The notes under the pieces: model-generated
What the model was told of the DNA's origin: nothing
What the model saw: only the letters and a program-made list of their open reading frames with translations
Database searches by the model: none
Position numbers and translations under genes: made by a program
DNA from: Clostridia bacterium
GTDB lineage: Bacteria > Bacillota > Clostridia > Oscillospirales > CAG-272
NCBI GenBank assembly: GCA_017501245.1
Contig: JAFVXI010000020.1
Span: 1-64,000, forward strand
DNA length: 64,000 nucleotides
Direction: 5' to 3'
Part shown: positions 44,899 to 53,162 of the stretch, in pieces
Position numbering within the stretch: position 1 is the stretch's first letter
How the letters are laid out: each line of letters starts with the position of its first letter

Positions 44899-45609
44899 AT
44901 GATCTATTCAAGACCTATCGAGGTAGACGTTCACGACGTTGACTATAACGGCGTTGCCAGAACCTCCGCACTCATGAGATACATACAAAGCTCAGCCCAG
45001 ATGCAGCTGACCGAAAACGGAATGTCCTACGGGGAGCTGGCGAATATGAACAGAGCGTTTTTGCTCTCGAGGATCACGATGGAGTTTACCGAGCCGATAT
45101 ACGAATACGACAGGCTTAATGCACTCACCTTTCCTTGCGAGAGCCGTGGCTTCAGCTTTTTCCGCTGTTATGCGCTCGAAAAGGAGGGTCGAACGGTTGG
45201 AAAAGCTGTTTCTGCCTGGGCACTGATCGACACGGCGACTCACGGACTCGTCAGAGTAGATAACTTTGAATTGGGGCTTGAGACGCACGAGCCGCATGAG
45301 CTTGTGCTGGCACGGTTTATCATGCCTAAATGCATGGATGAGGTTGGAAAATTCCTCGTCGATTATGGCTCGACAGACAGAAACAGGCATATGAACAACA
45401 CGGTCTATCCCGATATGTTTGCAACCTATCTGCCGCTTGATGGAAAGCGCATTCACACCATCTCGATCAGCTATCAGGCGGAGGCGCCCATGGGAGAGCT
45501 CTTGACGGTTTTGCGAGGGGTTGACGAGGGCGGCGTTTATTACTTCCGCACTATCAGAAAGGACGGTAGAGTTAACACCGAGGCGCAGATTATTCTTACG
45601 GATATTTAA
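44899..45609 (+). CDS. Acyl-ACP thioesterase-like double hot-dog protein
   Basis: Two hot-dog domains (about residues 1-125 and 140-236) match PF01643. The first opens with VDYNGVARTSALMRYIQSS, and the second has DYGSTDRNRHMNNTVYPDMF, whose Asn and His are the conserved active-site region of bacterial and plant acyl-ACP thioesterases. It would release fatty acids from acyl carrier protein in the cytoplasm. GAAAGGAG lies 7 bases before the ATG. It is transcribed alone. The third catalytic residue cannot be fixed by eye. Confidence 0.88.
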   Translation: MIYSRPIEVDVHDVDYNGVARTSALMRYIQSSAQMQLTENGMSYGELANMNRAFLLSRITMEFTEPIYEYDRLNALTFPCESRGFSFFRCYALEKEGRTVGKAVSAWALIDTATHGLVRVDNFELGLETHEPHELVLARFIMPKCMDEVGKFLVDYGSTDRNRHMNNTVYPDMFATYLPLDGKRIHTISISYQAEAPMGELLTVLRGVDEGGVYYFRTIRKDGRVNTEAQIILTDI

Positions 45610-45718
45610 TGCTTGTCAATATTGATATTTACGCTTCTAAATGCCTTAAGTGCGGATTTTTTTAAGAATTATTGCATTTTTGCCTATTAACAAAGCAAAT
45701 TACATAGGTTTAATTTAT

Positions 45719-45757
45719 TAACGCCTGCGGATTTTTCGGAACTGCGGGCGTTATTTG
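45719..45757 (+). terminator. Probable terminator of thioesterase gene
   Basis: TAACGCCTGCGG (45719-45730) pairs with CTGCGGGCGTTA (45742-45753) through one G-T and some mismatched pairs, followed by TTTG. The T-run is short and the distance to the stop (110 bp) is large. Confidence 0.5.
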
Positions 45758-45853
45758 TCGTATTTTGGAGCAATTTACGCAATAATGTTGAAAACTTATC
45801 CCGTTTTTCAAGATTTTTACGACCAAATTCGGCAGGAAAAGGCTCACGAAAGA

Positions 45854-45862
45854 TGCTATAAT
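45854..45862 (+). promoter_or_regulatory. Extended -10 element before 99-residue gene
   Basis: TGCTATAAT (45854-45862), an extended -10. No good -35 is found 17 bp upstream. The start codon is 29 bp downstream. Confidence 0.55.
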
Positions 45863-45890
45863 TGATATAGAAATCATAAGGGAGTCAACA

Positions 45891-46190
45891 ATGAAGAAAC
45901 ACGAAGTGGCAAACGAAGAGATAGTAAGATTTCAGGAAATAGAGGACGAAAACGCAAGATATAAATACACGCTGACCGCAAAGAGAAGCAAGAACGTTGC
46001 GAGCTTCGGGCTTAAGCTATACTCGATACGAATAGAGATGCTGACGCAGGACGGCTACTACACCGAGGCACATACGGGCGACATATTTGCCGATCTTGGT
46101 AAGGCTACCGTGTTTTTCGAGAGGCTTTGCGATAATCTAGCAACTCCGATAAACCTGGCATACATCCTTGAGGACAGCCTGACCGTCTGA
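45891..46190 (+). CDS. Small hypothetical protein, DUF6514-like
   Basis: This 99-residue protein has no known motif. The second half (YTEAHTGDIFADLGKATVFF, then ERLCDNLATPINLAYILED) resembles a small group of uncharacterised Clostridia proteins I associate with DUF6514, but this is from memory of the pattern and cannot be tested here. It is predicted to be a mixed alpha/beta, soluble protein, with no signal peptide. GGGAG lies before the ATG. It has its own promoter and a terminator, so it is a real, expressed gene. Confidence 0.6.
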   Translation: MKKHEVANEEIVRFQEIEDENARYKYTLTAKRSKNVASFGLKLYSIRIEMLTQDGYYTEAHTGDIFADLGKATVFFERLCDNLATPINLAYILEDSLTV

Positions 46191-46200
46191 GGGCGAAATA

Positions 46201-46248
46201 AAAAAGAAGGCAAGCGGTTGATATATACCGAATGCCTTCTCTTTTTTA
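46201..46248. terminator. Bidirectional terminator
   Basis: GAAGGCA (46206-46212) pairs with TGCCTTC (46233-46239), with an inner GCGGT/ACCG pairing, an A-run before and CTTTTTTATT after. Genes converge on it from both sides. Confidence 0.75.
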
Positions 46249-46271
46249 TTATCTTCCCATTTTATTATGGA

Positions 46272-47231
46272 TCAAAGCCCGTTGACGATGCTCTCGGGAC
46301 GCTCGCCGCGAAGATATCTTGCGACGTTCATTGCGACCTCCTCATGAAGCGCACCGACTGCCTCAAAGGTGTTCCAGGCTACGTGAGGGGTGAGAACGAC
46401 GTTTCTCATCTTGGGGAGCGCGGGATCTATCGCACCCGACTCGTCCTCGAAAACATCAAGTCCTGCGCCTGCTATCCTGCCCTCGCCGAGAGCTTTGACA
46501 AGCTCTGCCTCATCAATGATGGGTCCGCGGCTGGTGTTGATAATAATAGCGCTTTCCTTCATCAGAGCAAGCTCTGCCCTGCCGACGGTATGCCTCGTTG
46601 CCTCGGAGAGGGGCAGATGAAGCGTGACGACGTCGGACGAAGCGAAAAGCTCCTCCTTGGCCACAGCCTCGGCACCGTACTGCAAAAGGACCTCGGGTGT
46701 GACGAAGGGATCGTAAACGAGAGTTTTAGTTCCGAATGGCTTAGTGAAGGAAGCGACCGCTCTTGCTATCTTTCCAAAGCCGAGGAAGCCGACCGTCTTG
46801 CCGCTGAGGCGATGCCAACAGCCAAGATCGTCAAAGTGCCAGACGTTATTTCTGACACGGTCGTTCAGACGGACGAGATTTTTCATACAGGCAAGCATAA
46901 GCGAGAATGCATGCTCGGCAACGTCGGTTACTCCGTAGTTCGGCGAATTGCAAACCATTATGCCAAGCTCTCTTGCCGCCTCGGTGTCGATCGTATCGTA
47001 CCCGATGCCGTATCTGACGATAAGCTTACACTTTTTAAGAGCCGAGAGTACCCTTCTCGTAAGACGGGCTGACGTAAACAGAATTATCTCTGCGTCGATA
47101 GCGTCACGGATAAGATCATCCTCCTCGACAGCCGGGGATGTCACCACCTCGACGCCCTCGAAGGCTGACCAGACCTCTATCTCACGTGAAAGCTCTTCAA
47201 GCTTTTTGTTAAAAACAACGATCTTTCTCAT
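46272..47231 (-). CDS. D-2-hydroxyacid dehydrogenase
   Basis: An NAD(P)-dependent D-isomer-specific dehydrogenase of 319 residues. The Rossmann motif is VGFLGFGKIARAVASF (GxGxxA, about residues 140-155), and the catalytic triad is suggested by NTSRGPIIDEAEL (Arg), DVFEDE (Glu) and LTPHVAW (His). It would reduce a 2-keto acid or oxidise a D-hydroxyacid. It is the last of five co-directed genes. The longest frame uses a TTG at 47249, but AAAAGGGA is 7 bases before the ATG at 47231, one base after the stop of the preceding gene. Within this operon it probably handles the hydroxyacid made by, or fed to, the aldolase. Confidence 0.88.
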   Translation of the reverse strand: MRKIVVFNKKLEELSREIEVWSAFEGVEVVTSPAVEEDDLIRDAIDAEIILFTSARLTRRVLSALKKCKLIVRYGIGYDTIDTEAARELGIMVCNSPNYGVTDVAEHAFSLMLACMKNLVRLNDRVRNNVWHFDDLGCWHRLSGKTVGFLGFGKIARAVASFTKPFGTKTLVYDPFVTPEVLLQYGAEAVAKEELFASSDVVTLHLPLSEATRHTVGRAELALMKESAIIINTSRGPIIDEAELVKALGEGRIAGAGLDVFEDESGAIDPALPKMRNVVLTPHVAWNTFEAVGALHEEVAMNVARYLRGERPESIVNGL

Positions 47232-47232
47232 A

Positions 47233-48021
47233 TCAAAGTCCCTTTTCAATCATCTCGTCAAACTGCCTACGGCAATAGTCGAGCCTTCTGTGCCATGCAG
47301 TAGGATCGAGGAAAGGATTTTCCTCTCCGTCCTTCATACGCTGGTGCTTGCCTGCGGTGTCGGCATCGCCGGGATGGTTTCCGATCAGGATGTCTACCTT
47401 CTCGTCTCTGACCTTTGCAAGGGAATTGAGGAAATCGTCACGGCAGCTGTAAGAGAGGCCTCTGGAATCAAGCCACGGCTTTCTCATAGAGTTCATTCCC
47501 GCACCGCCAAACATTGCAGCACGGTAGGTCCTCTCGCCGTCGGTAACGTCGAAGAAGAAGGACATTACGCCGGGCGTATGGCCGGGAGTGCTGACGCAAC
47601 GTATAGAGGTGTTTCCAAGGGTGAGGACGTAGCCGTCGTCCATCAGGATATCCGGCTCGAACATCTCGTAATACTCATAGCCAAGCTCCTTCGCCCAAGT
47701 CAGATCGAGCTTTCCGTTAACGTAATCGCAGTCTGCCCTGCCGATCAGGGTTTTAGCACCTGTCAGCTCAACGAGCGCCCTCGTGCCGCCTATGTGATCG
47801 TAATGGCCGTGAGAATGTAAAATATACTTTATATTATAGGGGTCAAGTCCTACCTTTCTTATATTTTCAAGAAGAAGATAGGTACATAAAGGATACTGAG
47901 AATCGATGAGAATAAGACCTTCGCCCGTGTCTATGACGTGGGAGGAGACGAATCTCGTGCCGACGAAATAGAGGTTTCCAAAGATCTTAAAGGGCTCCAT
48001 ATAGCCTTCCCAAGGTTTCAT
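47233..48021 (-). CDS. MBL-fold hydrolase, glyoxalase II type
   Basis: A 262-residue metallo-beta-lactamase fold protein with the metal motif HSHGHYDHIGGTRAL (about residues 69-83), STPGHTPG (about 147) and IGNHPGD near the end. The pattern is that of glyoxalase II-like hydrolases, which split thioesters or lactones. It begins EGYMEPFKIFGNLYFVG after a short leader and lies one base before the D-2-hydroxyacid dehydrogenase. As part of the catabolic operon it may hydrolyse a lactone or thioester formed from the sugar acid. Confidence 0.82.
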   Translation of the reverse strand: MKPWEGYMEPFKIFGNLYFVGTRFVSSHVIDTGEGLILIDSQYPLCTYLLLENIRKVGLDPYNIKYILHSHGHYDHIGGTRALVELTGAKTLIGRADCDYVNGKLDLTWAKELGYEYYEMFEPDILMDDGYVLTLGNTSIRCVSTPGHTPGVMSFFFDVTDGERTYRAAMFGGAGMNSMRKPWLDSRGLSYSCRDDFLNSLAKVRDEKVDILIGNHPGDADTAGKHQRMKDGEENPFLDPTAWHRRLDYCRRQFDEMIEKGL

Positions 48022-48033
48022 AATTACCTCCTA

Positions 48034-48804
48034 TCAGAAAGAATCGATGCGCGCCTTGTTTCTTCTGACCTCTGCGCCGAGCATACCGATCTCGGTGCCT
48101 ACCCAATAGAGGTTCATACCCTTATTGTGCCAATACTCAGCCTCGTCATCGTTGCACATAAACATTCCGATGGTCTTCTTGTGTGCCTGGCAGATAGCGA
48201 CGGTTTTTTCGATGTTTGCAATAAGATCGGGATGCTGCATATCAAGTCCGCAGCCCATCGAAACGCCCATATCGTTGGGACCGATGATAACGCCTGCGAT
48301 CTGATCGCCGTATTTCGTGAGCATCTCGTCAAGGAGATCGGTTCCCTTCTTCGATTCGATCTGAATGAAGAGAAGCCTGTTGTTGTTAAACTCGTAAACG
48401 TCTTTCTTCTCCGTGTCGTAGCGGAGAAGTGCTCTGCCGCCTACGCCCTTTTTGCCGTAGGGGTAGAAACGGAGGGAGTTTATAGCAGTTTCAACCTGCT
48501 CTAAGGACTCGGTCCTGGGGATGAGAACGCCGTCAGCACCCATATCGATAGGCTTGGAGATGCAGTGATACTCACAATCCTGAACACGGACGATAACGGG
48601 AAGCTGATGCATATGGCAAGCCATGCAGAAGTCGCCGATGTTCTCGGGATAGAAGGAGCCGTGCTCAAGGTCCATAACGAGCATATCAAGGCCGCTCGCC
48701 TTGTACATACCGGGAAGAAGAGTCATACCTACGTGGCAAAGCATCGTAGAAAAGATCTTCTCTCTGTTCTCGAGCTTTTGCTTTAACTGATCAATATAAT
48801 TCAT
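48034..48804 (-). CDS. HpcH/HpaI-family aldolase
   Basis: A class II aldolase of the HpcH/HpaI family (PF03328), 256 residues. VVMDLEHGSFYPENI-like LVMDLEHGSF near residue 48, the metal Glu in IQIESKKGTDLL and the metal Asp in IGPNDMGVSMG are present. Members cleave 2-keto-3-deoxy sugar acids or hydroxy-ketoacids to pyruvate (or oxaloacetate) plus an aldehyde. Earlier starts up to 48897 would run into the upstream gene, so the Met that begins MNYIDQLKQKL (48804) is used. It lies 43 bp after the alpha/beta-hydrolase stop and 12 bp before the MBL gene start. Confidence 0.88.
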   Translation of the reverse strand: MNYIDQLKQKLENREKIFSTMLCHVGMTLLPGMYKASGLDMLVMDLEHGSFYPENIGDFCMACHMHQLPVIVRVQDCEYHCISKPIDMGADGVLIPRTESLEQVETAINSLRFYPYGKKGVGGRALLRYDTEKKDVYEFNNNRLLFIQIESKKGTDLLDEMLTKYGDQIAGVIIGPNDMGVSMGCGLDMQHPDLIANIEKTVAICQAHKKTIGMFMCNDDEAEYWHNKGMNLYWVGTEIGMLGAEVRRNKARIDSF

Positions 48805-48847
48805 TTCTTTGTAACCTTTTTTGTAAATAGTAGTTGTCAAATTTTGT

Positions 48848-49882
48848 TTATTTCCATCCGGAGAGCCTTGCAAAAATGCTCCAGGAGGGATCGGCATAAA
48901 ATCTATGGCCCTCGGGTCCTACGACGAGCTCGCAGCTATCGCTGCAGCCTGCCCGCTTATAGATGCTTTTTATCACCTCATACTCGGACTCGACGCCGGG
49001 AAGAAGGAAGCCCGTGTCCTTAGCGCCTGCAACCACGATAAGCTTTCTCGGTGCTATAAGAGCGGCAAGATCACCCATATCGACGTATTTTCCTATGCCG
49101 GGGATATAGTTGCAAGCACAGTGATAAAGCGTACCGATGGACTTAGAGAAGGAACAGACGGCGCAGGAGGGCATCGCTATTTTTATGCGCTCGTCAAGAC
49201 AAGCGGCATAGTAGGTTGCCGTTCCGCCGCCGGAATTACCCATACATCCGATGCGTTCTGTGTCGATCTCGGGGAATTCGGATAATGCGTCGATGGCTCT
49301 TGAAATATCCCATACACGCTCGCCAATCAGCGTTCTGCCCATGAGAGAAGCCGCCATAGCAGGCAGATAACAGGTCGTACGGTAGTAGGGATTGTGATCG
49401 ATGATGCGCTGGCTGATGCGCTCGCCGAAGGCACGCTGCTCGATAACGAGAGCTGCATAGCCTTCCTTTACTATCTGCATAGCGAAATCACGGTCACCGC
49501 CCGCTATTGCACCCTCATCCTTGTCATAGATGGGGCGTGCAAGCGAGATATGCATGCCCGTGGAGTGTCCCTGCAGACAGATCACGACGGGGCAAGGAGT
49601 CTTTACGCCGCAAGGAATAAGGAGATGAGCAGGCACGGAGGTCTCGGGCTCGGAATCATAAACGAACCTATACTCAGTGAAGCTCTCCTCCTCCCTTTTC
49701 CATTCGATCTGCACGTTTATCGGAACACGCTCGGGCTCATCGCCGATAAGCTCCTTAAGCTTTGCCCGAACCTCCTCGCGCCAAGGCTCGAAATCTCTAT
49801 CTTCGCTATAACGAAGGAGGGGAGCCCTGGCAAGGAGGCGATCATGACAGTTGTCGGGGGAAAAATATTCCTTATTTATCAT
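48848..49882 (-). CDS. Alpha/beta hydrolase, acetyl xylan esterase-like
   Basis: A 344-residue alpha/beta hydrolase. The nucleophile elbow is GCMGNSGGGTATYY (Ser near residue 219), with VVGPEGHRFY giving the His near the end. The N-terminal extension with EWKREEESFTEYRFVYDSEP resembles PF12715/AXE-type carbohydrate esterases. No signal peptide, so it would act inside the cell on an esterified sugar or sugar acid. It starts 2 bp after the Gfo/Idh gene stop. Substrate unknown. Confidence 0.82.
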   Translation of the reverse strand: MINKEYFSPDNCHDRLLARAPLLRYSEDRDFEPWREEVRAKLKELIGDEPERVPINVQIEWKREEESFTEYRFVYDSEPETSVPAHLLIPCGVKTPCPVVICLQGHSTGMHISLARPIYDKDEGAIAGGDRDFAMQIVKEGYAALVIEQRAFGERISQRIIDHNPYYRTTCYLPAMAASLMGRTLIGERVWDISRAIDALSEFPEIDTERIGCMGNSGGGTATYYAACLDERIKIAMPSCAVCSFSKSIGTLYHCACNYIPGIGKYVDMGDLAALIAPRKLIVVAGAKDTGFLLPGVESEYEVIKSIYKRAGCSDSCELVVGPEGHRFYADPSWSIFARLSGWK

Positions 49883-49884
49883 TA

Positions 49885-51177
49885 TTAATCAAATCTTACG
49901 AGATCTCTGATGTTGATGGGCATGCCGCTGGCGATAGACTTGTTCGCAGCGACGCCGGTGAGGATAGACATAGCGCCGTCAATGTGAGAAGCCGCTCTGT
50001 GGAACTCATCGTACTCGGGGGTGCCGAAGAGGTCGTTAAGAAGGATGGGGTCGCCGCCGCCGTGGCCGCCGATGCCTACGGGGATCTCAACCTCGTAGGG
50101 CTCTGCAAACTGGGGGAATACCTTGACGCTTCTCTGCTTTGCTGCGCCCTCAAGCTTTGCGTCACCGCCGGCATTCATATAGATAGCCTCGGTAACGTTT
50201 ACCTCCATTCTGCCCTTAGTACCGGTGAAGGAGACCTTGAAGCCCTCGCAGGGAGAGAATGCGTTAAGGGAGTAGGACATAATAGCGCCGGACTCGTACT
50301 TAACAAGAACGTTCATAACGTCCTCGATGGAAATGCCGTCGCCCCATACGCTCTGATCGCGAAGGTAGCCGTCGTCGCCCTCTGCATCGTAATAGAGCTT
50401 CTTCCAGCCCTCGTTGGAGGTAAGGTCGATAGCGAAGGGATCGTCCTTAGCATTTGCAGCGCCGGTGGATCTGTAATAGAAGTCGGTCTTTCCTCTGTTC
50501 TCGGCATTCTCTCTGCCGTAGAACATAAGGTCACCGTAGGAGAATACCTGCTTCGGCTTGGTGTTAAGCCAGAAGTTAACGAGGTCGAAGTGGTGGGTTG
50601 CCTTATGTACGAGAAGACCGCCGGAGTTTCTCTTATCTCTATGCCATCTTCTGAAATAGTCCGCACCGTGGCTGGTGGAGAGCATCCACTCGAAGTGAAC
50701 CTGCTTTACGTCGCCGATAACGCCGTCTCTGATGAGCTTACGTACGAGAGTGTTGTGAGGAGCGTATCTGTAGTTGAAGGAAACGCGGAGATTCTTTCCG
50801 GTCCTCTTAACTGCGTCGAGAATGTCCTGGCACTTCTCTGCGTTCATAGTCATGGGCTTTTCGGAGAGGACGTCACAGCCAAGCTCCATAGCTCTGATGA
50901 TATACTTATGGTGAGTTCTGTCAACGGAGGTAACGATAACGCAATCGGGCTTCTGCTCCTCGATCATCTTATCGAACTCATCCGCACCGTAGAGAGCGAC
51001 CTCGGGATAGCCGTACTCCTCAACGAGGGTCTTCTTAGCGTACTCAAGACGGGTCCTGTTGATATCGCAGAATGCGGTGATCTCGGAAGTGTCGGAATAG
51101 GTGCTTGCAAGAGCGGTGTAGAAAAATCTTGCACGTCCGCCTACGCCAACCTGGACAAATCTCTTTTTCTTGTTCAT
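49885..51177 (-). CDS. Gfo/Idh/MocA-family oxidoreductase
   Basis: A 430-residue NAD(P)-dependent sugar dehydrogenase of the Gfo/Idh/MocA family. The Rossmann start is FVQVGVGGRARFFYTAL, and the catalytic Lys lies in VLSEKPMTMN (about residue 108). SGGLLVHKATHHFDLVNF (about 190-207) carries the conserved His of the second domain. Such enzymes oxidise sugars, inositols or sugar acids at a single hydroxyl. It is the first gene of the five-gene operon. A frame up to 51243 is open but GGAGG lies 9 bases before the ATG at 51177. It is divergent from the AraC gene at 51370. Confidence 0.85.
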   Translation of the reverse strand: MNKKKRFVQVGVGGRARFFYTALASTYSDTSEITAFCDINRTRLEYAKKTLVEEYGYPEVALYGADEFDKMIEEQKPDCVIVTSVDRTHHKYIIRAMELGCDVLSEKPMTMNAEKCQDILDAVKRTGKNLRVSFNYRYAPHNTLVRKLIRDGVIGDVKQVHFEWMLSTSHGADYFRRWHRDKRNSGGLLVHKATHHFDLVNFWLNTKPKQVFSYGDLMFYGRENAENRGKTDFYYRSTGAANAKDDPFAIDLTSNEGWKKLYYDAEGDDGYLRDQSVWGDGISIEDVMNVLVKYESGAIMSYSLNAFSPCEGFKVSFTGTKGRMEVNVTEAIYMNAGGDAKLEGAAKQRSVKVFPQFAEPYEVEIPVGIGGHGGGDPILLNDLFGTPEYDEFHRAASHIDGAMSILTGVAANKSIASGMPINIRDLVRFD

Positions 51178-51208
51178 AATAAAAACCTCCAAAATTAGTT
51201 TTTTATTT

Positions 51209-51237
51209 ATGATAACACAAGCACTCATCTTGCGCAA
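51209..51237 (-). promoter_or_regulatory. Promoter of catabolic operon
   Basis: Minus strand TTGCGC (51237-51232), 17 bp, TATCAT (51214-51209). The weak consensus and the palindrome over the -35 suggest that it needs an activator. Confidence 0.55.
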
Positions 51238-51284
51238 GAACATTTGTTGCTATATTCAAATAAAAACAACATTTCTTGCGCTAT
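51229..51284. promoter_or_regulatory. Candidate AraC operator, palindrome plus direct repeats
   Basis: CTTGCGCAAG (51229-51238) is a perfect 10-bp palindrome over the -35 box of the catabolic operon. Two copies of AACATTTsTTGC (starting at 51239 and 51268, 29 bp apart) follow; the second continues to GCGC like the palindrome. AraC-type regulators bind direct repeats close to the -35 of the promoter they activate. Confidence 0.45.
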
Positions 51285-51310
51285 TTTTCTATATATTTTT
51301 GGAAAAAGTA

Positions 51311-51339
51311 TTGATTATGCACAATTTCGGGTGTAAAAT
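51311..51339 (+). promoter_or_regulatory. Promoter of AraC gene at 51370
   Basis: TTGATT (51311-51316), 17 bp, TAAAAT (51334-51339). An ATG inside this promoter region (51340) cannot be the start because it would sit at the 5' end of the message. Confidence 0.7.
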
Positions 51340-51369
51340 ATGTTTAACTGTGGCACGAGGAGGTGTAAT

Positions 51370-52266
51370 ATGGAAAGGGCGAATAATTCAAGCGATATGC
51401 TTTCCGAGAGTGAAAAGCAGCAGGGTCTTGCGATCGTTTCGGAAAACGAGTTTGAAATAACCAGGGTTGCGGTCTCACAGCCGAAGCAAAACAGGACGAC
51501 TCACTACCACGAGAGATACGAGCTTTATTATCTCTACTCGGGCGACAGATATTACTTTATAAACGATAAAACCTATCACGTCAAGAGTGGCGACGCCGTT
51601 CTGATCAAGCCATACGATATACACATCACCAACAACTATTCAAAAAGCGGCTACGACAGATGCCTGATCATGTTCAAGCGCAGCTTCGTCAGAGAGCTTG
51701 AATCAACGCTTGGAATGGATGGCATCACCAAGTGCCTTGACGGAGGTGCCGAGCTCTTCCATCTGAGCTTTCAGGAGCAGAGCCTGATAGAGACCCTCTT
51801 AGCTATGATGCTGGGTGAGTATAAGGTCAGGCAGGATGGCTATGAGGCGCTGATGCGCTCCTCGCTTGCAACGATCCTCTTGATCCTCTCAAGGCACGAA
51901 AAAGACGGAGCCGAGAGAGAGGAGGGCGGCATCAGCACCACTCACAAGACGGTTTCCGCCGTTGCGGCATACATAATCAACAACTGCTCGGAGGATATCA
52001 CTCTGGAGAGCATCTCCGAGAGGTTTTATATCAGCCCTTGTTATTTTTCAAGGGTGTTTAAGCGAGTTATGGGCGTTTCCTTCTCGGAATACCTGAACGG
52101 CATCCGCATAAAGGAGGCACAGAGGCTCTTAGCTAAGACAGAGCTATCGATCCTGGAGGTCACGCAGGCGACGGGATATAAAAGCACGACGCACTTTGGA
52201 AGGTGCTTTAAGGGCATTACGGGAATGTCGCCGAATGAATACAGAAGAACGAAGAGGAAGATATGA
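51370..52266 (+). CDS. AraC-family regulator with cupin sensor domain
   Basis: Residues about 30-130 form a cupin-type sugar-binding domain (HYHERYELYYLYSGDRYYF and VLIKPYDIHI). The C-terminal part (about 200-295) has the double helix-turn-helix of AraC (ISERFYISPCYFSRVFKRVM and VTQATGYKSTTHFGRCFKG). It probably senses a sugar or sugar acid and controls the divergent operon. The ATG at 51370 has AGGAGGT 5 bases upstream. The stop overlaps the start of the next gene in ATGA. Confidence 0.9.
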   Translation: MERANNSSDMLSESEKQQGLAIVSENEFEITRVAVSQPKQNRTTHYHERYELYYLYSGDRYYFINDKTYHVKSGDAVLIKPYDIHITNNYSKSGYDRCLIMFKRSFVRELESTLGMDGITKCLDGGAELFHLSFQEQSLIETLLAMMLGEYKVRQDGYEALMRSSLATILLILSRHEKDGAEREEGGISTTHKTVSAVAAYIINNCSEDITLESISERFYISPCYFSRVFKRVMGVSFSEYLNGIRIKEAQRLLAKTELSILEVTQATGYKSTTHFGRCFKGITGMSPNEYRRTKRKI

Positions 52267-53162
52267 GCGTTTTTGCACCCGGATATTACGGGCGTTTTGC
52301 CTGCATTATGGATAAATGCGAGCATAGCTGCTGCTACGGCTGGCGGCTATCCTTAGATGATAGGACAAGGGATAAATACAAGAGCTGTACTCTAGCCTAC
52401 GGAGAGAGGTTACGTGAGTTTCTCGGCGAGGATGATGAGGGTGGATTTATTGTCACGGGCTCGGATATGAGGTGTCCGCATCTTGACGAGCGTGGGCTAT
52501 GCCGTGTGATCATAGAGCTCGGCGAGGAGCATCTGTGCGACATCTGCAGGGAGCATCCGAGATTCTACAACCTGACGGGCGATCGTATCGAGGTCGGAAT
52601 AGGGGCGAGCTGCCCCGAGGCGGCGAGGATCATCTGCTCATCTCGGGATTATCTACCGATAATGATAGAGGGTCATCCCGTGCCTGAGCTTGAGGTCATT
52701 GAGGAATCTGTAAGCACGCTTGAGCTACGAAGCTCGATATATAAAGATATGGAGAAAACGAGCTTCGATGAGCTTGAGGAGAGCCTCATCAAGCGGCTCG
52801 GTATATCCCGGGCGGTTTTATCCTCTCGAATGATGGAGGAGATCCTATCGGGGCTTGAATATATCGACGAGGGCGACCGCAAGCTGATGCTGCGCGCCGT
52901 CCAGGAAAAGAAAAAGCTCGGCGATGCCGAGCTTAAGAGGATATTCGCATATTTCATTTACAGACATCTCACCGATTGCACAAGCGAGGCAGACTGCGCT
53001 GCGAGGGTCGGCTTTGCGCTGTTCTCCACGAGAGTGGTGGAGAAAATGAGCGAGCTTACCGACAGCCTCGACGATGCCCTTAGAATGTACTCCGCCGAGG
53101 TTGAATACTCGACAGAGAACACCGACGACGCCATAATGACGATATGGGCGGAGAATATCTAG
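52263..53162 (+). CDS. FliB-like flagellin lysine N-methylase family protein
   Basis: This 299-residue protein has the cysteine pattern of the FliB family (PF03692): DKCEHSCCYGW near residue 18, CPHLDERGLCRVIIEL near 73 and LCDICREHPR near 96, then SCPEAARI. FliB methylates flagellin lysines in Salmonella. No flagellar or chemotaxis gene is in the window. Homologues without flagella are common in gut Clostridia and their target is unknown. It is translationally coupled to the AraC gene (ATGA) and its stop codon shares CTAG with the stop of the converging AraC gene. Confidence 0.8.
   Translation: MSVFAPGYYGRFACIMDKCEHSCCYGWRLSLDDRTRDKYKSCTLAYGERLREFLGEDDEGGFIVTGSDMRCPHLDERGLCRVIIELGEEHLCDICREHPRFYNLTGDRIEVGIGASCPEAARIICSSRDYLPIMIEGHPVPELEVIEESVSTLELRSSIYKDMEKTSFDELEESLIKRLGISRAVLSSRMMEEILSGLEYIDEGDRKLMLRAVQEKKKLGDAELKRIFAYFIYRHLTDCTSEADCAARVGFALFSTRVVEKMSELTDSLDDALRMYSAEVEYSTENTDDAIMTIWAENI

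Noticed and set aside
48805..48897. Longer start for the HpcH/HpaI aldolase
   Set aside because: It would overlap the end of the upstream gene and gives a tail without family similarity.
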